Below, in pieces: positions 8,149 through 17,018 of a DNA stretch of 64,000 nt; position 1 is the first letter of the stretch; the number at the start of each line of letters is the position of its first letter. Position numbers and translations under genes: made by a program. This DNA is from Chloracidobacterium sp. (lineage in GTDB: Bacteria > Acidobacteriota > Blastocatellia > Pyrinomonadales > Pyrinomonadaceae): assembly GCA_015075585.1 (NCBI GenBank), contig JABTUB010000001.1, positions 1 to 64,000 of the forward strand. The letters run 5' to 3'. The notes under the pieces are model-generated. The model saw nothing but the letters and a program-made list of their open reading frames with translations. It made no database searches and had not been told where the DNA came from.

Positions 8149-9057
8149 ATGAAAAGAGCTTTATACATTTTTGCCATACTCATTCTATTGGCCGCTGAGC
8201 AAATTTTCGCTCAGACCAAGGCTGAACTGAAACAGCAGATCAAGCAGATCGTTGCGGGGAAGAATGCGACCGTCGGGGTTTCGATCGTAGGTCCCGACGG
8301 AGAGGAAAGGGTTTCGCTGAACGGCGGGAAGCGTTTCCCGATGCAGAGCGTTTTTAAGTTTCACATCGGCGTGTTTATGCTGTCCGAGATCGATAAGGGA
8401 AAGTTCTCGCTCGATCAGAAGATCGAGATCAAGAAAGAGAACCTTCTGCCCGGGCTTTACTCACCGATCAGAGAAAAGTATCCCGAAGGCGTAACGCTGA
8501 CGATCGGCGAGATATTGGAATACACCGTCTCGCAGAGCGATAACGTCGGTTGCGACGTTCTGCTAAGGCTTCTCGGCGGGCCGCAGGCGGTTGAAAAATT
8601 CTTTATGAAAAATGGCTTCAAGAACGTTTCGATAAAGATCAACGAAGAAGTGATGCAGAACGATTGGGACCGGCAGTTCGAGAATTGGACAACCCCGAAA
8701 GCCGCCACAAAGGCCCTAGAAGCATTCTATTTCAACCGGACGGGTCTGCTTTCGCAAAAGAGTTACGACTTTATTTGGCGCGTAATGCGCGAGACCTCGA
8801 CGGGCAAAAACAGATTGAAAGGACAGTTGCCGGCCGGAACTGTCGTCGCACACAAGACAGGCTGGTCGGGGACGAACAAAACCACCGGAATAACCGCCGC
8901 CGTCAATGACATCGGTGTCGTCTTTTTGCCAAACGGTGAACACTTTTTTATCAGCGTTTTCGTTACCGATTCGCGCGAAAACGATGATGCGAACGAAAAG
9001 ATAATTGCCGACATCGCCAAAGCCGCATGGGATCATTTCTCGCCCGCAACGAAGTAG
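8149..9057 (+). CDS. Class A beta-lactamase, subclass A2-like
   Basis: A 302-residue periplasmic serine beta-lactamase that hydrolyses the beta-lactam ring. A signal peptide covers residues 1-21 (cleavage near IFA-Q). All class A elements are visible: Ser67-x-x-Lys70 (QSVFKF), the SDN loop 130-132, the Glu166/Glu167 region, and KTG at 236-238 (HKTGWSGT). The stretch EVMQNDWDRQFENWTTP is the pattern of subclass A2 (CfxA, CblA, CepA, PER) rather than TEM/SHV. It starts 1 bp after the TPR gene, with the upstream stop overlapping its ribosome-binding region. Host codon use suggests a resident gene, not recent acquisition. The drug spectrum cannot be read from the sequence. Confidence 0.9.
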   Translation: MKRALYIFAILILLAAEQIFAQTKAELKQQIKQIVAGKNATVGVSIVGPDGEERVSLNGGKRFPMQSVFKFHIGVFMLSEIDKGKFSLDQKIEIKKENLLPGLYSPIREKYPEGVTLTIGEILEYTVSQSDNVGCDVLLRLLGGPQAVEKFFMKNGFKNVSIKINEEVMQNDWDRQFENWTTPKAATKALEAFYFNRTGLLSQKSYDFIWRVMRETSTGKNRLKGQLPAGTVVAHKTGWSGTNKTTGITAAVNDIGVVFLPNGEHFFISVFVTDSRENDDANEKIIADIAKAAWDHFSPATK

Positions 9058-9129
9058 CTCTTCTGACAGCGGTCTTTAATAGGGCGGCCGGTTTCGCTTA
9101 GCGTAACGTCGCCGACCGCTCAAAATAAC

Positions 9130-9966
9130 CTAACAGCAGGCTTCGGCGACGCAACAGGTGCGGGCCTTTTCGCCATAGACCGTGATGCTGACGATGCCGA
9201 CGGTTCCCTTTTTCAGATCGGCGAGGGCTTCGGCGGAAAGGTACTTTTCGAGAATGTCGTCGGGTATCTCGATCGCGCGTTCTTTCTGGATCGTCACTCC
9301 CGAGAAGCCTGCGGCCGAGATCGCCTCAAGATACTCATCCTTCTGCATCGCACCGGCGACGCATCCCGCGTACATCTCGGCACTTTCACGCAGGCTTTCC
9401 GGAAGGTCGCCGACTAGAACGATGTCCGAGATGCTGAAGTGCCCGCCCGGTTTCAGCACGCGAAAGATCTCCTTGAAGACCGTGTGCTTGTCCGGCACGA
9501 GATTCAGAACGCAGTTGCTGACGATGACGTCGGCCATGTCGTCCGAGACAGGCATCTTCTCGAGGTCGCCAAGACGGAATTCGACATTCGAATAGCCTAG
9601 CTTTTCAGCGTTCGCACGAGCTTTTTCGATCATCGCGGGCGTCATATCGATGCCGATGACGCGGCCATCCTCGCCCGCTTCGTGCCGAGCAATGAAGCAA
9701 TCATTCCCCGCACCGCTCCCCAGGTCGATCACCGTGTCGCCCTTCTTGATCTCGGCAAATTGCGTCGGAAGCCCGCATCCGAGGCCGAGATCGGCGTCGG
9801 GAGCGTAGCCTGCAAGTGCGCTGTAATCGTCCGTCATTATGTTGTAAACCTCGGTCGAACAACTGCCGGCACCGCAGCACGATGCTTGATTTACGTCCTT
9901 CGACTGCAATGCGATCTCGCCGTATTTCTCCTTTACGGCGTCCTTTATTTCCTGTGCGTTTTTCAT
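9130..9966 (-). CDS. arsM: Arsenite S-adenosylmethionine methyltransferase ArsM
   Basis: A 278-residue enzyme that methylates As(III) with SAM, giving methylated or volatile arsenicals. The Rossmann SAM motif is VIDLGSGAGNDCFIA, followed by GIDMTP and FRLGDLEKMP. The conserved cysteines expected for As(III) binding are present: an N-terminal pair (QASCCGAG), one in the SNCVLNLV stretch, and one in MYAGCVAGA. The tail ends in a CC pair. A start at 9966 (MKNAQ) is preferred over 9996 because AAGGAG sits 9 nt upstream. It lies 20 bp after arsR on the same strand and is probably under ArsR control. Confidence 0.92.
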   Translation of the reverse strand: MKNAQEIKDAVKEKYGEIALQSKDVNQASCCGAGSCSTEVYNIMTDDYSALAGYAPDADLGLGCGLPTQFAEIKKGDTVIDLGSGAGNDCFIARHEAGEDGRVIGIDMTPAMIEKARANAEKLGYSNVEFRLGDLEKMPVSDDMADVIVSNCVLNLVPDKHTVFKEIFRVLKPGGHFSISDIVLVGDLPESLRESAEMYAGCVAGAMQKDEYLEAISAAGFSGVTIQKERAIEIPDDILEKYLSAEALADLKKGTVGIVSITVYGEKARTCCVAEACC

Positions 9967-9986
9967 TGCTGAATTCTCCTTTGTCG

Positions 9987-10310
9987 CTAACAACATTTCT
10001 TCCTAAGTGCCTTGCTGACCCCCTCCAAAAAGCCTCGCAGCTTCGCGATCGTCCGCTCGTCAAGGCAGTAGCAGATAGCGTTTCCCTCGATCGAACCGCG
10101 TATCACGCCGGCTTCTTTCAGAGCCTTCAAATGCTGTGAGACGGTCGCCTGCGCAAGCGGCAGATGATCGACGATATCGCCGCAGATGCACTGATCGACG
10201 TCGAGCAGATACTCGACGATAGCGACTCGAGCCGGATGGCCGAGCGCCTTTGCGAGTGTCGCAATGTCATTCTGCCGCTTTGAAAAATGTTCGGTTTTTG
10301 CTGCACCCAT
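9987..10310 (-). CDS. arsR: ArsR/SmtB-family arsenic repressor
   Basis: A 107-residue winged-helix repressor released from DNA by As(III). The metal-site motif is VDQCICGDIVDHL (the CxC of the alpha-3 As site), directly followed by the recognition helix LAQATVSQHLKALKEAGVI. The wing holds GNAICYCLDE, and the protein ends in KKCC. The open frame extends upstream to 10712, but the conserved part starts at MGAAKTEHFS (ATG 10310), and the operator-like palindrome 10317-10328 lies right in front of it. It is first in the arsR-arsM operon. Confidence 0.9.
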   Translation of the reverse strand: MGAAKTEHFSKRQNDIATLAKALGHPARVAIVEYLLDVDQCICGDIVDHLPLAQATVSQHLKALKEAGVIRGSIEGNAICYCLDERTIAKLRGFLEGVSKALRKKCC

Positions 10311-10316
10311 ATCGGT

Positions 10317-10328
10317 ATATCGCGATAT
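10317..10328. promoter_or_regulatory. Candidate ArsR operator upstream of arsR
   Basis: A perfect 12-bp palindrome, ATATCGCGATAT, ends 7 bp before the arsR start codon inside a wider ATATCGGTATATCGCGATATTACGA-type AT/CG alternation. ArsR repressors bind short dyads in their own promoters, so autoregulation is likely. The site assignment is inferred from position and symmetry. Confidence 0.5.
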
Positions 10329-10560
10329 TACGATAGAGATAAAAGAACTGTCAAGTGATTTTTCTCGAAGCGAGTCGGCAGACTGCAAACATACAGGGTG
10401 AAAGAAATTCACCAAATAGACCACAGAATGAGCGGGCTTTGTGTCTATATCCCCGCGCGCTTTGCGGTTTGTCATTAGAGCGGTTAAAAAGGAATTACCG
10501 CGAAGGATGCGGAGTATCGGACGCGAAGGACGCAAAGGAAGAAATACAGCAACGAAGATC

Positions 10561-11055
10561 ATGACCCTAAAACAGCTAATAGAGAGGCAGATCGAGTTCA
10601 ACGAGTGGGCAAATCGGCGATATGTCGAATGGCTTTCGGCGTTGCCCGGCGAGGTGTTGACGCGTGAGTTCGAGTCGAGCTTTCCGACGATCATTGCGAC
10701 GGTAAAGCACATTTTGGAAGCGCAGGCGTTCTGGTCGAGCGTGTTGACGGGATCGGGCGGCTTTGAGCGAATGGGCGGCGATCTTACGGCAGAGCAGATC
10801 TTCGACGAGCTTGTTGAGAATTCGCGGCTGCTCGTCGAATACTGTCATTCGGCGACCGAAGAAGATCTCACGAAGACGGTCAAGATCGACAATCAATGGA
10901 TCAAATGCGGGTTCGAAAAGGCCGAATATGTGCAGCAGTTCGTCGCTCACGCCGCATATCATCGCGGCCAGATCGTGACGATGACGCGTGCATTTGGCAT
11001 CTCAGGCGCGCCGTCCGCAGACTTCATCGTCTTTTTACTGTCGAGCGGCGTTTAG
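10561..11055 (+). CDS. DinB-family putative metalloenzyme
   Basis: A 164-residue four-helix protein of the DinB/YfiT superfamily, whose members include thiol-dependent transferases (bacillithiol- or mycothiol-type) and proteins of unknown role. The three metal-ligand histidines are recognisable: one in ATVKHILEAQAFW and two in VAHAAYHRGQI (the HxxxHRGQ signature). The start is taken at ATG 10561 (MTLKQLIERQ, the normal family N-terminus); the frame is open back to 10441 without family similarity. The upstream DNA has purine-rich near-repeats (GCGAAGGATGCGGA, GCGAAGGACGCAAAG) common in intergenic DNA. Function is unassigned. Confidence 0.8.
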   Translation: MTLKQLIERQIEFNEWANRRYVEWLSALPGEVLTREFESSFPTIIATVKHILEAQAFWSSVLTGSGGFERMGGDLTAEQIFDELVENSRLLVEYCHSATEEDLTKTVKIDNQWIKCGFEKAEYVQQFVAHAAYHRGQIVTMTRAFGISGAPSADFIVFLLSSGV

Positions 11056-11903
11056 ACGAACACCTTCGCACGGAGCTGCTTAAACCGCCGCGTACCGTCA
11101 ATGAGTTCCGACTGCCCAATGCCCGGGTTGACAACCTCAGCAGAGACGAAAGAAATAGTTGTCTGATATAATATCCGTTCTCAGGGATGCCCTATACACC
11201 GACCGCAAGAGACACCGCAAAGACCCGGAAGCCTGCCGAGGTACATCCGGCCTCTTCGTATGATTTGAGGCGAAAAACATACTCCAAAATGGACCTTTTG
11301 GCACTCCCGGATGGCCATAGGGCATTACGTTGTCATGTCTGCCGGAAATAACGACTATCGCTGAAATTTCGAACAACTCACCCGCCGAGATCGACGCTGC
11401 AGACGCTGTGCAGCACAAGGCGGATGCGCGTCGCCGCTCTCATACTGACGGGCAGTTATATTTTCGCCGCAGGCATCTTTGCTGCCACAGCGGTAATTGG
11501 TATTCTATCTCAGCTTAGTGCCATTAAATGCGGTGTCGCGCGACTATTGAGGATGGCGGCGCGACGATGGGGTTCGTAACGCACTCGGTGTTTTCTAGCA
11601 TTGGCCACCATTGCTCCTAAATTGATTTGAAGAATTATCGACCGCGATGAAAGTGAAGGCTTTAAGATGATCCGGCCACACAATGAGCCGGTATTCAAGC
11701 TATTTCGTTATGTTACGCTAATACCGACGCGTTTGCGGTTTGCTGTGATATGCGATCCGCTGTAGCCCGCGGACTTTGTTGGTTAGGTGTTAGAGCGGGT
11801 CATTTTGGGGGAGGCATTCGTGATAAGCGTTATTAGGATCGCGGGTAGATGCGGAATAATGCATTACAGACATTGTTTTTTTGTATGATTCAACTGTGCA
11901 AAC
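11056..11903. other. 850-bp intergenic region with no convincing gene
   Basis: No conserved protein is seen on either strand. A TATAAT hexamer occurs at 11167-11172, but no well-spaced -35 goes with it. The rest is of host-like composition, with stop codons in all frames apart from the small frame at 11424-11576. It could hold a degraded gene or an untranslated RNA; nothing in the sequence decides this. Confidence 0.5.
11424..11576 (+). CDS. Possible 50-residue membrane protein
   Basis: A short frame starting MRVAALILTGSYIFAAGIFA with one continuous hydrophobic segment (residues 4-28), then a basic tail (VARLLRMAARRWGS). AAGGCGG lies directly in front of the ATG, closer than an ideal ribosome-binding site. 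One transmembrane helix plus a positive C-terminus is what a real small membrane protein would look like, but chance is not excluded. There is no recognisable family. Confidence 0.25.
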
Positions 11904-13022
11904 ATGACTAGAGATCATATTTTGGTTACCGGCGGGGCCGGTTTTATCGGGTCGCATCTTGTTGATGCGTTGGTCGAGCGCGGGCATCGCGTGCGGATAT
12001 TCGATTCGCTCGTACCGCAGGTGCATGGCGACGCCGTGCCGGAGCATCTGAACAAGGACGCTGAGTTCATACGCGGCGACGTGTGCGATGCTGAGGCGGT
12101 TAGGCGAGCGTTGGACGGCATTGATGTCGTGTATCATCAGGCGGCGGAGGTCGGCGTCGGCCAATCGATGTATGAGATCGTTCGTTATGTAAAGGCGAAC
12201 GACCTCGGCACGGCGGTGCTCCTCGAAGAGATAGTAAAGCGGAAGGGGCAGTTCAGGAAGATCATTGTCGCATCTTCGATGTCGATCTACGGCGAGGGTG
12301 CGTACCGCAATTCGCGTACGGGCGAGGCGGCGTATCCGCAGCTTCGCGGCGATGCACAGCTTGCATCGCATGACTGGGAGCTGCGCGACGGCGGCGATGT
12401 GCTTGAACCCGTCGGGACGGCCGAGTCGAAACCGCTTTTCCCGACATCGGTTTATGCGGTGTCAAAGCAGGATCAGGAGCAGTATTGCCTGGCGGTAGGG
12501 CGTGCTTACAAGATACCGACGGTCGCGTTCCGCTACTTTAACGTTTACGGCACGCGGCAGGCATTGTCGAACCCATACACCGGAGTTTGTGCTATCTTTT
12601 CTTCGAGGCTGATGAACGGCCAGCGTCCGGTAATATTTGAGGACGGCGGGCAGACACGCGACTTCGTGCATGTGAGCGACATCGTTCGGGCAAATCTGCT
12701 CGCACTCGAAACCGATCGCGGCGATTATGAAGCAATAAATGTCGGCACCGGCCGCGCAACTTCGGTAGCCGATATCGCAAGGCTTCTGGCAAAGGGCCTC
12801 GGCAAGGATATCGAGCCGGAGATCGTCGGCAAATACCGCGAGGGCGACATACGCCATTGCGTCGCCGATATCGCAAAGGCACGCACGCTGCTCGGCTACG
12901 AGCCGAATGTTACTCTCGAAGCCGGACTTGCGGAACTGCTCGAGTGGGTCGCCGGACAAAGGCCTGACGACCGCGTGGATGCCGCAACCGCCGAACTCGC
13001 ATCGCTCGGGCTGGTAAAGTGA
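11904..13022 (+). CDS. NAD-dependent nucleotide-sugar epimerase/dehydratase (extended SDR)
   Basis: A 372-residue short-chain dehydrogenase of the extended type that acts on NDP-sugars. The N-terminal NAD motif is TGGAGFIGSHL (GxxGxxG), with DxxD-like FDSLVPQVHGD next. The catalytic triad is Ser in VASSMSIYG and Tyr/Lys in YAVSKQDQEQY. The GTRQALSNPYTGV and GGQTRDFVHVSDIV stretches are as in UDP-glucose 4-epimerase and dTDP-glucose dehydratase relatives. It is the first of a four-gene plus-strand run (membrane GT, AsnB, nucleotidyltransferase) that looks like a surface-glycan cluster. The substrate is unknown. Confidence 0.88.
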   Translation: MTRDHILVTGGAGFIGSHLVDALVERGHRVRIFDSLVPQVHGDAVPEHLNKDAEFIRGDVCDAEAVRRALDGIDVVYHQAAEVGVGQSMYEIVRYVKANDLGTAVLLEEIVKRKGQFRKIIVASSMSIYGEGAYRNSRTGEAAYPQLRGDAQLASHDWELRDGGDVLEPVGTAESKPLFPTSVYAVSKQDQEQYCLAVGRAYKIPTVAFRYFNVYGTRQALSNPYTGVCAIFSSRLMNGQRPVIFEDGGQTRDFVHVSDIVRANLLALETDRGDYEAINVGTGRATSVADIARLLAKGLGKDIEPEIVGKYREGDIRHCVADIAKARTLLGYEPNVTLEAGLAELLEWVAGQRPDDRVDAATAELASLGLVK

Positions 13023-13046
13023 ACCGTTCTCGGCCGGCAGACATTA

Positions 13047-14405
13047 ATGAATAGACTTATCGCCGTTGCATGTTTTGCCATGGGTGTCGCCTATTGTTTT
13101 TTGGCGATGCCGGACGGCGCTCTTGCGGCGATTGCCGCTGCGGCGGGTGCGGTATGCGTAATTGCCGTTATAAACCGCGTCGATCTCGACACCAGGTTCC
13201 TCATCAACCTTTTCCTGTTAGCATTGCTGGCGCGGCTTGCACTTGCCGCGGTCATTTATAACTTTGAGTTGTTCGATTTTTTCGGGCCGGATGCACGCGG
13301 CTACGAGAATATCGGTCTGCTCATCGCCAAAGTTTGGAACGGCACGGGAAACAGCACCGATCCGACGGTGATCGATGCGATGAGGCTGAATGGCGCGGGC
13401 TGGGGTATGAACTATTTCTCAGCGATACTATATTGGCTGACAGGAAGCAACCTTTTTATCGGGCAGGCTGTGTCCTCTGTTCTGGGGGCGGCAACCGTGC
13501 CGCTGTCGTACTATTGCACATGGCAGATCTATGGAAATAAGCGTGCGTCAAGGATAGCGGCAGCTCTGATAGCCTTTTTCCCATCTTTTATTATTTGGTC
13601 GGCACAGTTCCTGAAGGATGCCCCGATACTGTTCTTTCTCGTGCTGGCGATGACGCTGGTTTTGACGCTTCAAAAGAAGCTGTCCTTTTGGGGTGTCGCA
13701 GTGCTTATCTTGTCCTTGGTAGCGATCCTATCGCTCCGGTTCTACATATTCTATCTTGTCACAGCCGCGGTCGGGGTTGGCTTCTTTGTCGGAACCGTCT
13801 CAAAGCGCGGTGCATTAACTCGAAGACTCGTGATCGTTAGCGTTCTCGTTGGTGCTCTGGCGTCTCTCGGGTTGATCCGGATCGCATCGGCTGACCTATT
13901 GCGTTTCGGGTCGCTGGAAAGGATCGAAGTGAGCCGTAAGTACGCCGCAAGTGTTGCCGGTTCCGGTTATGAGACTAGAGGTGTGAATTCCGCATCGCTT
14001 AGTGGCGTGATCTCAATATTACCGGTAGGGCTTGCGTATCTTTTCTTAGCACCATTTCCATGGGAGGTAACCAATTTTCGACAGGCTGCAACCCTTCCCG
14101 AAATGGTCGTCTGGTGGGCAATGCTGCCGCTTGTGGTAATAGGCCTCCTCTATACTATCCGGCACCGTTTTCGCGCGGCGATCCCGATATTCGTCTTTTC
14201 ACTGATACTTACGGTGCTTTATGCTCTGTATCAAGGAAATGTAGGCACCGCTTACCGCCAGCGGACGCAGATACAGGTATTCTTGATGTATTTCGTAGCG
14301 GTCGGTGTTGTGCTTCAGATGGAAAAACGCGATGATCGAAAGCTTGTCGAACGGCGATATCGCTCACAGCAAATACTGTCGCGCCATGGAGAAATTGAAA
14401 GATAG
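13047..14405 (+). CDS. Multipass GT-C-like glycosyltransferase or glycan polymerase
   Basis: A 452-residue integral membrane protein with about 10-11 hydrophobic segments spread over its length. After two N-terminal helices comes a loop DFFGPDARGYENIG, an acidic loop placed as in GT-C enzymes of the ArnT/PMT type, where the first outside loop holds the catalytic Asp. The C-terminus is cytoplasmic and basic. It ends in TAG immediately followed by the ATG of the asparagine synthetase gene. I infer transfer from a lipid-linked donor from topology and neighbours only; an O-antigen-polymerase role is possible. Confidence 0.6.
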   Translation: MNRLIAVACFAMGVAYCFLAMPDGALAAIAAAAGAVCVIAVINRVDLDTRFLINLFLLALLARLALAAVIYNFELFDFFGPDARGYENIGLLIAKVWNGTGNSTDPTVIDAMRLNGAGWGMNYFSAILYWLTGSNLFIGQAVSSVLGAATVPLSYYCTWQIYGNKRASRIAAALIAFFPSFIIWSAQFLKDAPILFFLVLAMTLVLTLQKKLSFWGVAVLILSLVAILSLRFYIFYLVTAAVGVGFFVGTVSKRGALTRRLVIVSVLVGALASLGLIRIASADLLRFGSLERIEVSRKYAASVAGSGYETRGVNSASLSGVISILPVGLAYLFLAPFPWEVTNFRQAATLPEMVVWWAMLPLVVIGLLYTIRHRFRAAIPIFVFSLILTVLYALYQGNVGTAYRQRTQIQVFLMYFVAVGVVLQMEKRDDRKLVERRYRSQQILSRHGEIER

Positions 14406-16286
14406 ATGTGCGGGATAGTCGGGTTTGTAAATAGGGAAGCGGCGGCGCGGCGTGAAGTTGTCGAGGCGATGAATGAGCGCATCATCCATCGCGGGCCTGA
14501 CGACGACGGCTTTTACGTGAATGGCAGTGTTGCTCTCGCGATGCGGCGATTGTCGATCATAGACCTAGCGGGCGGCAAACAGCCGATATCGAACAAGGAC
14601 AAGACAAAATGGATCGTCTTTAACGGCGAAATATACAATTACCGCGAGCTTCGCAAAGAGATGGAGGAACGCGGCCACCGTTTTGAAACGCATTCCGACA
14701 CCGAGGTGATCGTAAAGCTCTACGACGAGCTTGGCCCCGACAGCCTTCAGCAGCTGCGCGGTATGTTCGCCATCGCGATATGGGATGAAAATGACCGCTC
14801 GCTCTTTCTCGCACGCGACCGCGTCGGCAAGAAGCCGCTGCTTTACTCGCATCAGCCCGACGGCAGCCTGATCTTCGGCTCAGAGTTCCGGGCGTTGCTA
14901 AAGCATCCTTCGGTTTCGCGTGAGGTCGATAACGACGCGATCGACAGCTATATGTCGTTCATGTGCATACCGGCGCCGCAGACGGCGTTCAAGTCGATAC
15001 GCAAGCTCGAGCCGGGGCATTGGATGCGTTGGAAGGACGGCCGCATCGAGACGCACCGCTATTGGCTGCCCGACTTTACAAAAAAGATAAAGATCAGCGA
15101 ACGCGACGCGATGGATGAGACGATACGGATCATTCGCGAGGCCGTAAAGCTGCGTATGATCTCGGACGTGCCGCTTGGCGCGTTCCTTTCCGGCGGCGTC
15201 GATTCCTCGACCGTCGTGGCGATCATGGCCGAGGAGAGTTCGGTGCCGGTCAAGACGTTCTCGATCGGCTTTGAGGACGAGGATTTCAGCGAGCTAAAGT
15301 ACGCAAAGCGTGTCGCCGAGCATGTCGGTGCCGAGTACAATGAGTTCATCGTGCGGCCCGACGCGGCGGCGGTAATACCGCTCTTGGTCGATCATTACGG
15401 CGAGCCGTATGCCGACTCATCCGCGCTGCCGAGCTATTACGTTTCGCGTGAGACGCGCCGGCATGTAACGGTCGCGCTGAACGGCGACGGCGGCGATGAG
15501 AGCTTTGCGGGCTACGATCGGTATATGGCCATGCAGCTCGCCGAGCTTTATCGGCGCGTGCCGCTCAGGAAACTGTTGTTCGAGCCGCTGGTGAACGCAC
15601 TTCCGTCGTCCGAAGAAAAGAAAACGCTCATCCGCGATGCGCAGCGATTCTTGGTCTCGGCAAATCTTGGCCGTGCCGAACGTTATTTTCATTGGATGTC
15701 GGTATTCAAACAGCGGGTCAAGGATCGGCTTTACACTGCGGATTTCAAGCAACAGGTCGCCGCTAACAGGCCGCGGCATTTCCTAGATCAATGGTACGAA
15801 AAGGCAGGCGGTGCAGGACTTCTTGATTCGACGCTTTTGACCGACCAGATGACGTATCTGCCGAACGATCTTCTGGTCAAGGTCGATATTGTTTCGATGG
15901 CGAATTCGCTCGAGGGGCGTTCGCCGCTGCTCGATCACAAGCTTATCGAGTTTGCGGCAAGCCTGCCCGAGCATTTGAAGGTCAACAAATTCCGCACCAA
16001 ATATCTATTGAAAAAGATCGCGGCACGTTTTGTCCCGAGGGAGGTCGTTTACCGGCGGAAGATGGGCTTTGGCGTCCCGATCGGCCGTTGGTTTCGCAAG
16101 GACCTCAAGGATATGGCATATTCGACTCTGCTGAGCGACAAGGCTACCGGACGCGGCATCTTTGAGCGCGCCGAGGTCAAGCGGATGCTCGATCGGCACG
16201 TCTCTTTCGAAGAGGATGCATCACATCAGATCTGGACGCTGCTTATGCTCGAAATGTGGTTCCGGAGATTTATAGACAAGGATTAA
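14406..16286 (+). CDS. asnB: Asparagine synthase (glutamine-hydrolysing) family protein
   Basis: A 626-residue two-domain amidotransferase. The N-terminal class II glutaminase domain starts MCGIVGF with the exposed Cys2 nucleophile, followed by RGPDDDG and the glutamine-binding NGEIYNYRELR. The C-terminal synthetase domain has the PP-loop SGGVDSS for ATP pyrophosphatase chemistry and the GDGGDESFAGYDRY stretch. AsnB paralogues in polysaccharide clusters amidate sugars or other acids, and its place between a membrane glycosyltransferase and a nucleotidyltransferase suggests that role, though plain asparagine synthesis fits equally. It follows the upstream stop with no gap. Confidence 0.88.
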   Translation: MCGIVGFVNREAAARREVVEAMNERIIHRGPDDDGFYVNGSVALAMRRLSIIDLAGGKQPISNKDKTKWIVFNGEIYNYRELRKEMEERGHRFETHSDTEVIVKLYDELGPDSLQQLRGMFAIAIWDENDRSLFLARDRVGKKPLLYSHQPDGSLIFGSEFRALLKHPSVSREVDNDAIDSYMSFMCIPAPQTAFKSIRKLEPGHWMRWKDGRIETHRYWLPDFTKKIKISERDAMDETIRIIREAVKLRMISDVPLGAFLSGGVDSSTVVAIMAEESSVPVKTFSIGFEDEDFSELKYAKRVAEHVGAEYNEFIVRPDAAAVIPLLVDHYGEPYADSSALPSYYVSRETRRHVTVALNGDGGDESFAGYDRYMAMQLAELYRRVPLRKLLFEPLVNALPSSEEKKTLIRDAQRFLVSANLGRAERYFHWMSVFKQRVKDRLYTADFKQQVAANRPRHFLDQWYEKAGGAGLLDSTLLTDQMTYLPNDLLVKVDIVSMANSLEGRSPLLDHKLIEFAASLPEHLKVNKFRTKYLLKKIAARFVPREVVYRRKMGFGVPIGRWFRKDLKDMAYSTLLSDKATGRGIFERAEVKRMLDRHVSFEEDASHQIWTLLMLEMWFRRFIDKD

Positions 16287-16289
16287 TTT

Positions 16290-17018
16290 ATGAAAGGAGT
16301 AGTACTTGCGGGCGGGCTTGGCACGCGTTTGAGCCCGCTGACACGCATCACGAACAAGCACCTTCTGCCGGTCTTTAACGAGCCGATGATCTACTATCCG
16401 ATCAAGACGCTCATTAACGCCGGCATCGAGGACATAATGATCGTTACGGGCGGCAACTCGGCGGGCGACTTTCTGCGGCTGCTGCGCAACGGCAAGGACT
16501 TTGGCCTTAAGGATCTTAATTACACCTATCAGGACGGTGAAGGCGGCATTGCCGATGCGTTGTCGCTCGTCGAGCACTTCGCCGACAACGGGCCTGTATG
16601 CGTCGTGCTGGGCGACAATATTATCGAGAAGAATATTCGCGCCGCTGCCGATGCCTATCGCGAGCAGGGCGGCGGAGCAAAGATCTTGCTAAAGAAAGTG
16701 CCCGACCCGCAGCGGTTCGGCGTGCCGGAACTGGATGGGTCGCGCGTCGTTCGGATCGACGAAAAACCGAGCGAGCCGAGATCGGACTTCGCGGTGATAG
16801 GCGTCTATTTTTACGACGCTTCGGTGTTCGATATCATCAAAACGCTGAAACCTTCGGGGCGCGGCGAACTAGAGATAACTGACGTAAATAATCACTACAT
16901 CGAACGCGGCGAAATGACATGGGACGAGCTCGACGGCTGGTGGACCGATGCCGGCACATTCGACAGCCTCCTGCTCGCATCAAAACTCGTCGCCAAAGAC
17001 GGCGCGAACAAGCTGTAA
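16290..17018 (+). CDS. Sugar-1-phosphate nucleotidyltransferase (RmlA-like)
   Basis: A 242-residue NDP-sugar pyrophosphorylase that joins an NTP to a sugar 1-phosphate. The N-terminal signature is KGVVLAGGLGTRLSPLT, then NKHLLPVFNEPMIYYPI, VVLGDNII with the catalytic-metal Asp, RFGVPEL, and GWWTDAGTFDSLL near the end. It is shorter than glucose-1-phosphate thymidylyltransferase RmlA (about 290) because the C-terminal dimer segment is reduced, a form known in archaeal and actinobacterial relatives. It starts 3 bp after asnB in the same transcription unit. Nucleotide and sugar specificity cannot be read off. Confidence 0.85.
   Translation: MKGVVLAGGLGTRLSPLTRITNKHLLPVFNEPMIYYPIKTLINAGIEDIMIVTGGNSAGDFLRLLRNGKDFGLKDLNYTYQDGEGGIADALSLVEHFADNGPVCVVLGDNIIEKNIRAAADAYREQGGGAKILLKKVPDPQRFGVPELDGSRVVRIDEKPSEPRSDFAVIGVYFYDASVFDIIKTLKPSGRGELEITDVNNHYIERGEMTWDELDGWWTDAGTFDSLLLASKLVAKDGANKL

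Noticed and set aside
10441..10560. An extended N-terminus for the DinB-like protein
   Set aside because: It is Arg/Lys-rich, repeat-like and without family similarity; ATG 10561 gives the normal start.
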